Source of the DNA: an uncultured Bacteroides sp.
Lineage (GTDB): Bacteria > Bacteroidota > Bacteroidia > Bacteroidales > Bacteroidaceae
Assembly (NCBI GenBank): GCA_949294185.1
Contig: CASFGA010000002.1
Span: 1 to 64,000 of the forward strand
Reading direction: 5' to 3'
DNA length: 64,000 nt
Below are positions 7,708-16,053 of this stretch, in pieces. The notes below the pieces were generated by a model. It had not been told where the DNA came from, ran no database searches, and was given only the letters and a program-made list of their open reading frames with translations. Positions within the stretch are counted from its first letter, which is position 1; each line of letters opens with the position of its first letter. Made by a program: the position numbers and the translations under genes.

Positions 7708-9852
7708 ATGACGAATGAATTCGGCCGGATGATTGCCGCAGCCTTAAAGCTGCCGGAACACCGGGTAAACAATACACTCAAACTATTGGACGAAGGAGCC
7801 ACCATACCTTTCATCAGCCGTTACCGCAAGGAAATGACAGGAGGACTGGACGAGGTACAGATCGGGAACATACATGCCCAATACGAAAAACTGTGTGAAA
7901 CGGAAAAAAGAAAGGCAACAATCCTTTCCACCATTGAAGAACAAGGGAAACTGACTGACGAGCTTCGCCGACGGATTGCGGACTGCTGGGACAATACCCA
8001 ACTGGAAGACATTTATCTGCCTTACAAGCCCAAGCGCAAGACACGAGCCGAGGCTGCCCGCCAAAGGGGACTCGAGCCGCTTGCCGCATTGCTTTTCCTG
8101 CAACGGGAGAACAATCCGGCTTTACAAGCGCGCAAGTTCATAAAAGGAGAAGTGAAAGATGAAGAAGATGCCTTGAAAGGGGCACGGGACATCATCGCCG
8201 AGTATATAAGCGAAGACGAACGCGCACGAAACCTGATGCGCAATCAGTTCAGACGGCAGGCTGTCATTTCTTCCAAGATAGCCAAAGGCAAAGAGGCTGA
8301 TGATGCTTCGGCCAAATACCGGGATTATTTCGATTTCAGCGAACCGTTAAAAAAATGTTCGTCACACCGGCTGTTGGCCATTCGCCGCGGGGAATCGGAA
8401 GGCATCCTGAGGGTAAGCATCTCACCGGCCGATGATGAAGAATGTCTGAACCTGCTGGAGCGGCAGTTTGTACGCGGCAACAACGAATGTTCACGCCATG
8501 TTGCCGAAGCCGTGTCTGATGCATACAAGCGTCTGCTGAAGCCTTCCATCGAGACCGAGTTTGCCGGAATCAGCAAGACCAAAGCCGATGAAGAGGCCAT
8601 CCGTGTATTCGCCGGAAATCTCCGCCAACTGCTGCTTGCCCCGCCTTTAGGGCAAAAACGGGTGATGGGCATCGATCCCGGATACCGAACCGGCTGCAAG
8701 GTGGTGTGCCTTGACGCCCAAGGTGCCTTGCTGCACAATGAGGCCATTTATCCGCATCCGCCCAAATCGGAATACCTGCAAGCCGGACGCAAACTGGCGC
8801 AGCTGGTGGAACAATACAAGATAGAAGCCATCGCCATCGGGAACGGAACGGCAAGTCGGGAGACGGAACAGTTTGTTACCTCACAGCGTTACGACAGGAA
8901 GATACAGGTTTTCGTCGTCAGTGAAGACGGAGCCTCCGTTTATTCGGCTTCAAAGACAGCGCGCGACGAGTTTCCCGATTACGATGTAACGGTGCGCGGA
9001 GCCGTATCCATCGGCCGGCGGCTGATAGACCCTTTGGCCGAACTGGTAAAGATTGACCCGAAATCGATCGGCGTAGGGCAATACCAACACGATGTCGACC
9101 AAACCAAGCTGAAAGAATCTCTCGACCGGACGGTGGAGAGCTGTGTAAACCTTGTCGGGGTCAATGTAAACACGGCGAGCAAGCATTTGCTGACCTACGT
9201 TTCCGGTCTGGGAGCGACACTTGCCCAGAACATAGTGGACTACCGCACGGCCAACGGCCCGTTCCACTCCCGTAGAGAACTGCTGAAAGTGCCGCGCATG
9301 GGAGCGAAGGCATTCGAGCAAAGTGCGGGTTTCCTGCGCATTCCGCACGCCGAGAACCCATTGGACAATTCTGCCGTGCACCCCGAAAGTTATCGGGTCG
9401 TAGAGCAGATGGCCAAAGATATGGGGTGCTCCGTTGCCGAACTGATGGACAACAAAGAGCTTCGCAGCAAAATCCGGATGGAAAAATATGTGACAGACAC
9501 CGTCGGCCTGCCTACACTTTCCGATATCATGCAGGAATTGGACAAGCCCGGCCGTGACCCCCGGCAGCAGATTCAGGTATTCGAGTTCGACAACAGCGTA
9601 CACTCGATGGATGACCTGAAGGAAGGCATGGAATTGCCAGGCATCGTCACCAACATCACCAATTTCGGCTGCTTTGTAGATATAGGCATCAAAGAAAACG
9701 GACTGGTGCATATCTCCCAGATAGCCGACCGGTTTATAAGCGATCCCACCGCCATCGTCAGCATCCATCAGCATGTGCGAGTAAAAGTCTTGAGCATCGA
9801 CCGCGACCGCAAGCGCATCCAACTAACCATGAAAGGAGTGAACCAACAATGA
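7708..9852 (+). CDS. tex: Tex-family RNA-binding transcription accessory protein
   Basis: A 714-aa cytoplasmic nucleic-acid-binding protein. In order: Tex N-terminal helical region (1-190), YqgF/RNase H-like domain (about 315-440, beginning RVMGIDPGYRTGCKV), helix-hairpin-helix region (about 480-560, LLTYVSGLGATLAQNIVDYR) and a C-terminal S1 RNA-binding domain (about 640-710, GIVTNITNFGCFVDIGI). Tex proteins affect transcription and expression of diverse genes; the mechanism is not settled. The ATG at 7708 is chosen over a TTG 33 bases upstream. Its stop overlaps the nudC start by four bases (ATGA), implying translational coupling. Confidence 0.95.
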   Translation: MTNEFGRMIAAALKLPEHRVNNTLKLLDEGATIPFISRYRKEMTGGLDEVQIGNIHAQYEKLCETEKRKATILSTIEEQGKLTDELRRRIADCWDNTQLEDIYLPYKPKRKTRAEAARQRGLEPLAALLFLQRENNPALQARKFIKGEVKDEEDALKGARDIIAEYISEDERARNLMRNQFRRQAVISSKIAKGKEADDASAKYRDYFDFSEPLKKCSSHRLLAIRRGESEGILRVSISPADDEECLNLLERQFVRGNNECSRHVAEAVSDAYKRLLKPSIETEFAGISKTKADEEAIRVFAGNLRQLLLAPPLGQKRVMGIDPGYRTGCKVVCLDAQGALLHNEAIYPHPPKSEYLQAGRKLAQLVEQYKIEAIAIGNGTASRETEQFVTSQRYDRKIQVFVVSEDGASVYSASKTARDEFPDYDVTVRGAVSIGRRLIDPLAELVKIDPKSIGVGQYQHDVDQTKLKESLDRTVESCVNLVGVNVNTASKHLLTYVSGLGATLAQNIVDYRTANGPFHSRRELLKVPRMGAKAFEQSAGFLRIPHAENPLDNSAVHPESYRVVEQMAKDMGCSVAELMDNKELRSKIRMEKYVTDTVGLPTLSDIMQELDKPGRDPRQQIQVFEFDNSVHSMDDLKEGMELPGIVTNITNFGCFVDIGIKENGLVHISQIADRFISDPTAIVSIHQHVRVKVLSIDRDRKRIQLTMKGVNQQ

Positions 9853-10652
9853 CCCCTACCCAAAGCCCACAAAGACCGGTCTGCGGATGGTTTGTCTTCT
9901 ACGGCGGACAAATTTTGATAGAGAAACAGACCGACGGATACCATATTCCCTGCGGAGAAGAACCCCCACTCCCCGTGCCGGAAGGGAACACAATACACAT
10001 AATCGGGACAATAAACGGACATACGGCAAAGGCTTATGCGCTCGATGCCCCGATATCCGGAGACGAAAACAGTCCGCGTATGCTGAAAGACTTGCGCGCC
10101 TCGTTCGATGTCCTGCCACGAAAGGAATATGACTGTGCCGGAAAAGCATCACAGATACTGACTTGGGACAGAAACAGCCGATACTGCCCCTGCTGCGGTG
10201 TGGCTACCGTGCAGGTTGCCCCCATCGCCAAGCGCTGCCCGCAGTGCGGACAGGAGATTTATCCGCGCATCTCGCCTGCCGTCATCGTACTGATAAAAAG
10301 GGAAGACAGCATCCTGCTGGTACATGCCCGCAATTTCCGGGGAACATTCAACGGGCTTGTAGCCGGATTTCTTGAACCCGGCGAGACTCTGGAAGAATGC
10401 GTCTGCCGCGAAGTGATGGAAGAAACCGGACTGCACATCAAAAACCTGAAATATTTCGGCAGCCAACCCTGGCCTTATCCGAGCGGCATCATGGTGGGAT
10501 ATACGGCCGAATACGAAAGCGGTACCATCAAACTGCAAGATGAAGAGCTGAGCCGGGGAGCCTTCTATACACGCGGCAACCTGCCTGAAATACCCAAAAA
10601 ACTCAGCATAGCGCGCCGACTGATTGATGCCTGGGTGGAAGGAAGAATATAG
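9849..10652 (+). CDS. nudC: NADH pyrophosphatase NudC
   Basis: Hydrolyses NAD(H) to NMN(H) and AMP; E. coli NudC also removes NAD caps from RNA. The 267-aa protein has a four-cysteine zinc site (CPCCG at about 116 and CPQCG about 18 residues later), the Nudix box GX5EX7REVMEETG (from GFLEPGETLEE) and the NudC-specific SQPWPYPS motif after it. An AT-G-A overlap with tex places it second in a two-gene operon. A decapping link with the RNA-binding Tex is an appealing but untested idea. Confidence 0.93.
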   Translation: MTPTQSPQRPVCGWFVFYGGQILIEKQTDGYHIPCGEEPPLPVPEGNTIHIIGTINGHTAKAYALDAPISGDENSPRMLKDLRASFDVLPRKEYDCAGKASQILTWDRNSRYCPCCGVATVQVAPIAKRCPQCGQEIYPRISPAVIVLIKREDSILLVHARNFRGTFNGLVAGFLEPGETLEECVCREVMEETGLHIKNLKYFGSQPWPYPSGIMVGYTAEYESGTIKLQDEELSRGAFYTRGNLPEIPKKLSIARRLIDAWVEGRI

Positions 10653-10664
10653 TCGGACGGTATC

Positions 10665-10695
10665 TTTGTTTATTCCTTCCTTTTTACTACTTTTG
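10665..10695 (+). promoter_or_regulatory. Candidate sigma-ABfr promoter of the exported peptidase cluster
   Basis: An exact TTTG at 10665-10668, 19 bp of spacer and an exact TACTTTTG at 10688-10695. The predicted start lies about 15 bases before the ATG at 10719. Confidence 0.7.
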
Positions 10696-10718
10696 GGCCA
10701 ACTTTATTTTTTAACATT

Positions 10719-12323
10719 ATGACCATGAAAATACACAGCACTTTATTTATCATCGGGTTGGCCTTTTCACAACTGGCAACGGCACAGCCCAAGTCTTTTT
10801 ACAACCCCGAAAGCTGCACCAGCATCATGGTGGGGCGTGAAGCTTCTGCCGACGGTTCGGTCATGACAAGCCACACCTGCGACAGTTGGTACCGCACCTG
10901 GGTGAATGTCGTACCGGCAAAAACCTACGAGAACGACACTGTAATGAATGTCTACAGCGGACGAATGCATACCGAGTACCCGGAAGACCAGACCAACCTC
11001 ACGGTAAAAGGCACGATTCCGCAAGCCCGGCATACGTTTGCCTTTCTGGATACTTCTTATCCATGCCTGAACGAAAAGCAGCTGGCCATGGGAGAAACCA
11101 CTATCAGCGGACGCGACACGCTGCGCAACGAGAAGGGAATGTTCATGATTGAAGAGCTGGCGCGCGTTGCATTAGAGCGATGCTCCACCGCACGCCAGGC
11201 AATCCGGCTGATGGGCGAACTGATAAAGCAATATGGATACGGCGACTACGGAGAATGCCTGACCATCGCCGACCCGAAAGAAGTCTGGCACTTCGAAGTG
11301 TTCGGTGAAGGGCCCGACAAGACAGGAGGAGTATGGGCTGCCGTGCGTATCCCCGACGGAGAAGTGGGCGTATCGGCCAACATACCACGCATCAGTACAC
11401 TCAATCTGAAAGACACCGACAACTATATGGCATCGGAAAACGTATTCGATGTGGCACGCAAGCTGAAATTATGGGACGGCAAAGAGCCGTTCAAGTTCTG
11501 GCGGGCTTACGGCGGGCCTAATTATGCAGGCAAATGGCAGTCGTTCAGCATCCGTGAGTTCTTCGTCCTGAGCCGTCTGGCTCCCTCACTGAAACTCGAC
11601 ATCGATGCCGAAGAGCTTCCGCTCAGCGTCAAACCGGAAAAGAAACTGAGTGCAGCCGATGTCATGGCCCTCTTGAGGCAGACATACGAAGGCACGGAAT
11701 GGGATGTAACCCGCAATCTGAAAGTAACGAAGAAAGACCGCGAGACAGGAAAGACCGACACAATCGTCAGTCCGAAAGCCAATCCGTGGATGCGCCCGGA
11801 CGAAGTGCAGATGCTGAACGGGATAAAGAAAGATGCCGTACACTCATACCGCAACATAGCCGTCCCGCAATGCGCCTATTCCACGGTCATCCAGCTGCGC
11901 GGATGGCTTCCCGATGCTGTGGGAGGCGTATGTTGGTTCTCGATGGACAATCCGGGGCAAAGTCCGCGCGTACCCATTTTCTGCGGAACCACCGACCTGC
12001 CTGCCTTATACAAGGTCTGCGGAAACCACCGCTACCGCGAAGACGCCGCTTTATGGCATTACCGCCGCGCCAACAAACTGGCAACCGTGCGTTGGGGAAA
12101 TGCCCGCGGAATTATGGAGCAGAACATCCGCCATTTTGAAGACAAGGCATTCAGCGAACTCCCGATGGTAGAAACCCGCTATCAGGAATTGCTGAAATCA
12201 AAAGGAGAAGAAACGGCCAAAGCATACTTGACAGACTATACGAAAGACTTCATCGGCGCCACCATCCTGCGTTGGGACGAAATGGCCGCCAAGTATTGGC
12301 ACGACTACCGATTCGGATTCTGA
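10719..12323 (+). CDS. Exported C69-family dipeptidase
   Basis: A 534-aa N-terminal-nucleophile hydrolase of the PepD/C69 family that cleaves dipeptides. A signal peptide (about 1-23, ending ATAQ) is followed shortly by SCTSIMVGREASADGS, where the cysteine is the expected nucleophile exposed by processing. The dipeptidase motifs TTISGRDTLRNEKGMF and the WRAYGG region also fit. The leader suggests periplasmic or surface activity, unlike lactobacillal PepD, which is cytoplasmic. First of three consecutive exported peptidase genes. An alternative start is the ATG two codons downstream. Confidence 0.88.
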   Translation: MTMKIHSTLFIIGLAFSQLATAQPKSFYNPESCTSIMVGREASADGSVMTSHTCDSWYRTWVNVVPAKTYENDTVMNVYSGRMHTEYPEDQTNLTVKGTIPQARHTFAFLDTSYPCLNEKQLAMGETTISGRDTLRNEKGMFMIEELARVALERCSTARQAIRLMGELIKQYGYGDYGECLTIADPKEVWHFEVFGEGPDKTGGVWAAVRIPDGEVGVSANIPRISTLNLKDTDNYMASENVFDVARKLKLWDGKEPFKFWRAYGGPNYAGKWQSFSIREFFVLSRLAPSLKLDIDAEELPLSVKPEKKLSAADVMALLRQTYEGTEWDVTRNLKVTKKDRETGKTDTIVSPKANPWMRPDEVQMLNGIKKDAVHSYRNIAVPQCAYSTVIQLRGWLPDAVGGVCWFSMDNPGQSPRVPIFCGTTDLPALYKVCGNHRYREDAALWHYRRANKLATVRWGNARGIMEQNIRHFEDKAFSELPMVETRYQELLKSKGEETAKAYLTDYTKDFIGATILRWDEMAAKYWHDYRFGF

Positions 12324-12390
12324 CCGAACCGCCTTATCCCACTTGACGGCATAAAAGGCAAAGGAATAAGACGAACCGACATCCGGCGGT

Positions 12391-12453
12391 TTTCATACGG
12401 ATGAAACCCTCGTTCCATACCCGTGGAAACATTTTTCTGTCCGGTGAAAACGC
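12391..12453. repeat. Cluster of three small TTTC/GAAA hairpins
   Basis: Three consecutive small palindromes of similar design lie in the 190-base gap before the C1 peptidase gene. They are TTTCAT-acgg-ATGAAA (12391-12406), GTTCCA-n-TGGAAAC (12412-12430) and TTTTC-n-GAAAA (about 12434-12450). Similar units recur in other gaps of the window. Confidence 0.55.
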
Positions 12454-12513
12454 CGCGATTCCCCTGCCATCCAATGCCGTATCCAAAGACATCAACTATT
12501 ATACAATAACACT

Positions 12514-13698
12514 ATGAAGACAAAAACCATGACTCTCGCCGCCCTGCTGTTGGCTTCGGCCTCGCTTTGGGCACAAAAGACAGACGGTTATCAGTTTACT
12601 ACCGTCGTCAACCAAAAGGTAACTCCTGTAAAGAACCAGGCAGCCACCGGAACATGCTGGTGCTTCGCCACCACTTCATTTATCGAAGCCGAACTGCTGC
12701 GTATGGGAAAAGGGGAATACGACCTCTCGGAAATGTTTATCGTCCGTCAGAAATACATGAACCAACTGAACGACAACTATCTGCGCCGCGGAAACGGAAA
12801 CATCGGGCAAGGCAGTATTTCACCCAGCTGGTTTACTGCATTCAAGCAAGTGGGCATCGTGCCTGAAGAAGCATATACAGGAATCAACTACGATTCGAAG
12901 ACTCACAACCATACAGAGCTTGCCTCCTACATGGAAGCCATAGCCGGACAAGCCGTCAAGCTGCGCCATCGCAGTGCGGAATACCGGGAACTCATCAATT
13001 CGCTGTTCGACATCTACATGGGTGAACTGCCCGAAACATTTACTTATAAAGGTAAAGAATACACGCCGAAATCGTTCGCAGAAAGCTTGGGCATTGATGA
13101 AAACGACTACGTGATGCTGACAAGCTTTACCCACAAGCCGTATTACGAAAAGTTTGAACTGGAGATTCCCGACAATTGGGAGCATGCGAAAATGTATAAT
13201 CTGCCGCTCGACGAAATGATGGAAGCAACCGACCATGCCCTGATGAACGGATACACCGTGGCTTGGGACGGCGATGTAAGCGAACGGGGCTTTGCCTACA
13301 CACACGGCGTAGCCATCAATCCGGAAGTGGAGAAAGCAGACGACTATAAGGATACCGACTTCGCACGCTGGCAGAAAATGGATCAAAAAGACCGTTTGGC
13401 CGAAGTATTCAAGTTTGAGCACCCGTATCCGGAAGTGAATGTCACGCCCGAAGTCCGTCAGCAAGGCTATGAATCTTTTGTTACGACCGATGACCACCTG
13501 ATGCATCTTACAGGCATAGCCAAAGACCAGAACGGAACAAAATATTATATCACCAAGAACTCATGGGGAACTGAACGCAATGATTTCGGCGGTTATCTGA
13601 ACATGTCGGAAAGTTTTGTCCGCGCAAAGACCGTATATGTCCTGATGCATAAGGACGCGCTGACCAAAGAGATGAAAGAGAAACTGGGAATCAAATAA
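12514..13698 (+). CDS. Exported C1-family (aminopeptidase C/bleomycin hydrolase-like) peptidase
   Basis: A 394-aa papain-fold cysteine peptidase of the C1B type. Signal peptide at 1-20 (ends LWAQ). Catalytic residues visible: C48 in TGTCWCFAT, with Q42 of KNQAA as oxyanion-hole glutamine, the His in DDHLMHLTG and the Asn in TKNSWGTE. The GYTVAWDGDVSE stretch is typical of bleomycin hydrolases. Classical PepC enzymes are cytosolic hexamers, so an export signal is a departure. A paralogue of the same architecture lies at 25743-26936. It follows the C69 gene by 190 bases and precedes the S9 gene by 25. Confidence 0.92.
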   Translation: MKTKTMTLAALLLASASLWAQKTDGYQFTTVVNQKVTPVKNQAATGTCWCFATTSFIEAELLRMGKGEYDLSEMFIVRQKYMNQLNDNYLRRGNGNIGQGSISPSWFTAFKQVGIVPEEAYTGINYDSKTHNHTELASYMEAIAGQAVKLRHRSAEYRELINSLFDIYMGELPETFTYKGKEYTPKSFAESLGIDENDYVMLTSFTHKPYYEKFELEIPDNWEHAKMYNLPLDEMMEATDHALMNGYTVAWDGDVSERGFAYTHGVAINPEVEKADDYKDTDFARWQKMDQKDRLAEVFKFEHPYPEVNVTPEVRQQGYESFVTTDDHLMHLTGIAKDQNGTKYYITKNSWGTERNDFGGYLNMSESFVRAKTVYVLMHKDALTKEMKEKLGIK

Positions 13699-13723
13699 CT
13701 TTATCCACCAAACATCAAGAAAC

Positions 13724-15955
13724 ATGAAAAAAGCATTCTTTACGGCCGCCCTTACCTTCTTCGTGTTCGGCACAGGACTGATGCAGGCACAGCATATCCC
13801 GACACTGGAAGAAGTGGTAAACGACGGACTGATTCATACCAAAGGAAGCATCTATGTCAATTGGCTGGAAGACGGGGAACACTATTCACAGGCTGAAAAG
13901 AATCCGGCGGGCGGATATGATATCGTGTCATTCCGCGCGAAAGACCTCAAGAAAGAAACGCTCATCCCTGCCTCCATGCTCGTAAAGCCGGGCACACGCG
14001 ATACGCTTTCCGTGCGCAGCTTCCAGTTTAACGCCGACCACACTCTGGCTTTGATTTATACAAACACGCGGCGGGTATGGCGTTACGACACTCGGGGAGA
14101 CTATTGGGTGCTGAATATGAAAGATAAAAGTCTGAAACAACTCGGCAAAGGAATGCCGGAAAGCAGTCTGATGTTCGCCAAGATATCACCAGACAGCAAA
14201 CGTGCAGCTTATGTAAGCCGCAATAATATATATGTAGAAGACTTGTCTACAGGGGCAATCACTCCGGTTACAACAGACGGAACGGACGAAATCATAAACG
14301 GAACGTTCGACTGGGTATATGAAGAGGAATTCTACTGCCGTGACGGATTCCGCTGGAGCCCTGACAGTAAATACATTGCCTATTGGCAAAGCGACACGAA
14401 AGGAACGGGATGGTTCGACATTATCAACAATGTGGACTCCCTTTATCCGAAAATAACCCGTTTCCCCTACCCGAAAGCGGGGACAACAAACTCTGCCGTA
14501 AAGGTAGGATATGTATCAGCCGACGGAGGGGCCACCACCTGGATAAACATTCCCGGAGACCCGCGCAACCATTACATTATGCGTATGGAGTTTATCCCGG
14601 AAAGCAACGAGCTGTTTATCCAACAAATGAACCGCCCGCAAAATACAAACAAAGTCTGGATTGCAACAATCGGCAACGCCGAGCCACGCAATATCTTCAC
14701 TGATACGGATGCCGCATGGCTTGAAACCAATGACAATGTGACCTGGCTAAAGGACAACACATGGTTTACCTGGGAAAGCGAACGTGACGGATGGCGTCAT
14801 CTGTACCGCGTGAGCCGCGACGGGAAACAGATTGAACCGATTACAAAAGGAAACTTCGACTACATCGAGCAGGTTGGCATGGATTTAAAGAAAGGTCTTG
14901 TCTATTTCATCGCTTCGCCTGACAACTTCACCCAACGGTATCTCTACTCTGCCAAACTTTTCGGCAACGGCGAAGTAAAACGTCTCAGTCCTGCAAACGA
15001 AGCCGGCCAACACCGTTATAACATTTCTCCCAACGGACATTGGGCCATGCATTCCTTTAGCAACGCCATTACGCCTCCCGTCATCGACATGATTTCATTG
15101 CCCACCCACAAAAGTGTGCGCATGATAGAAGACAATGCACAGGCAAAAGCTGAATATCAAGCTTTAGGTCTGCAACCTAAAGAATTTATAAAAACCCGTT
15201 CGGGAGAGTTGGAACTGGATGTATGGATGATTAAACCGGCAGATTTTGACCCGAATAAAAAATATCCGGTCATTATCGATGTCTACGGTGAACCGGGAAG
15301 CGCGACGGTGCAAGATGTCTGGAGTGGAGGAGACCTGTGGCATCAGTATCTTGCCAACCAAGGATATATTGTCATGAGCATTGAGAACCGCGGAGCACGT
15401 ACACCAAGAGGACGTGAATGGCGTAAGTGTATCTACGGGGAGGTAGGGACATTCGCAAGTGAAGACCAAGCCCGAGGCATCCGATATCTGGCACAAAAAT
15501 ATCATTTCATCGATATCAGCCGCATCGGAATTACCGGATGGAGCGGAGGAGGAAGCCAGACTCTTAACTGTATGTTCCGCTATCCGGATGTTTTCCATAC
15601 GGGTATAGCCATCGCTTTCGTTGCAGACCAACGGCTATATGACACCATCTATCAGGAGCGTTACATGAATACTCCGCAAAATAATCCGAAGGGATATCGT
15701 AAAGGCTCCCCTATCAGCTACGCTTCCGGACTAAAAGGAAATCTGCTTTTGATTCACGGCACGGGCGATGACAATGTGCATTACCAAAACTGCGAACGTT
15801 TAGTCAACGAGTTAATCCGTCATGGAAAAATATTCTCACAAATCTCTTACCCGATGCGCACGCACAGCATCAATGAAGGAGAAGGGACAACTTTGCATTT
15901 GCGCAAGTCAATGACAGATTATTTCCTGAAGAATCTGCCGGCTGGCGGAAGATAA
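13724..15955 (+). CDS. Dipeptidyl peptidase IV-like S9 peptidase
   Basis: A 743-aa prolyl oligopeptidase-family enzyme predicted to remove Xaa-Pro dipeptides from peptide N-termini. It has a signal peptide (1-23, ending LMQAQ) and an N-terminal beta-propeller (about 60-480) containing DWVYEEEF, which matches the DPP4 Glu-Glu motif that binds the substrate amino terminus. The C-terminal alpha/beta hydrolase domain has S607 in GWSGGGS, an Asp in GTGDDNVH and a His in RTHSINEG. Probably periplasmic. It closes the peptidase cluster and is followed by a bidirectional terminator. Confidence 0.93.
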   Translation: MKKAFFTAALTFFVFGTGLMQAQHIPTLEEVVNDGLIHTKGSIYVNWLEDGEHYSQAEKNPAGGYDIVSFRAKDLKKETLIPASMLVKPGTRDTLSVRSFQFNADHTLALIYTNTRRVWRYDTRGDYWVLNMKDKSLKQLGKGMPESSLMFAKISPDSKRAAYVSRNNIYVEDLSTGAITPVTTDGTDEIINGTFDWVYEEEFYCRDGFRWSPDSKYIAYWQSDTKGTGWFDIINNVDSLYPKITRFPYPKAGTTNSAVKVGYVSADGGATTWINIPGDPRNHYIMRMEFIPESNELFIQQMNRPQNTNKVWIATIGNAEPRNIFTDTDAAWLETNDNVTWLKDNTWFTWESERDGWRHLYRVSRDGKQIEPITKGNFDYIEQVGMDLKKGLVYFIASPDNFTQRYLYSAKLFGNGEVKRLSPANEAGQHRYNISPNGHWAMHSFSNAITPPVIDMISLPTHKSVRMIEDNAQAKAEYQALGLQPKEFIKTRSGELELDVWMIKPADFDPNKKYPVIIDVYGEPGSATVQDVWSGGDLWHQYLANQGYIVMSIENRGARTPRGREWRKCIYGEVGTFASEDQARGIRYLAQKYHFIDISRIGITGWSGGGSQTLNCMFRYPDVFHTGIAIAFVADQRLYDTIYQERYMNTPQNNPKGYRKGSPISYASGLKGNLLLIHGTGDDNVHYQNCERLVNELIRHGKIFSQISYPMRTHSINEGEGTTLHLRKSMTDYFLKNLPAGGR

Positions 15956-15969
15956 CCCATCAAACAAAA

Positions 15970-16016
15970 CAGCCGGGCTTCGTCATTACCTCATTCATGA
16001 CAAGCCCGGCTGCTTT
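15970..16016. terminator. Bidirectional terminator between convergent genes
   Basis: An imperfect 15-bp stem (AGCCGGGCTT-GTCAT against ATGACAAGCCCGGCT, one bulged base) between the S9 gene (plus) and the DUF4301 gene (minus), flanked by short T/A runs on each side. Confidence 0.85.
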
Positions 16017-16053
16017 GTTAATTCGACAGGGTCATACCATCGACTCGCGACAT

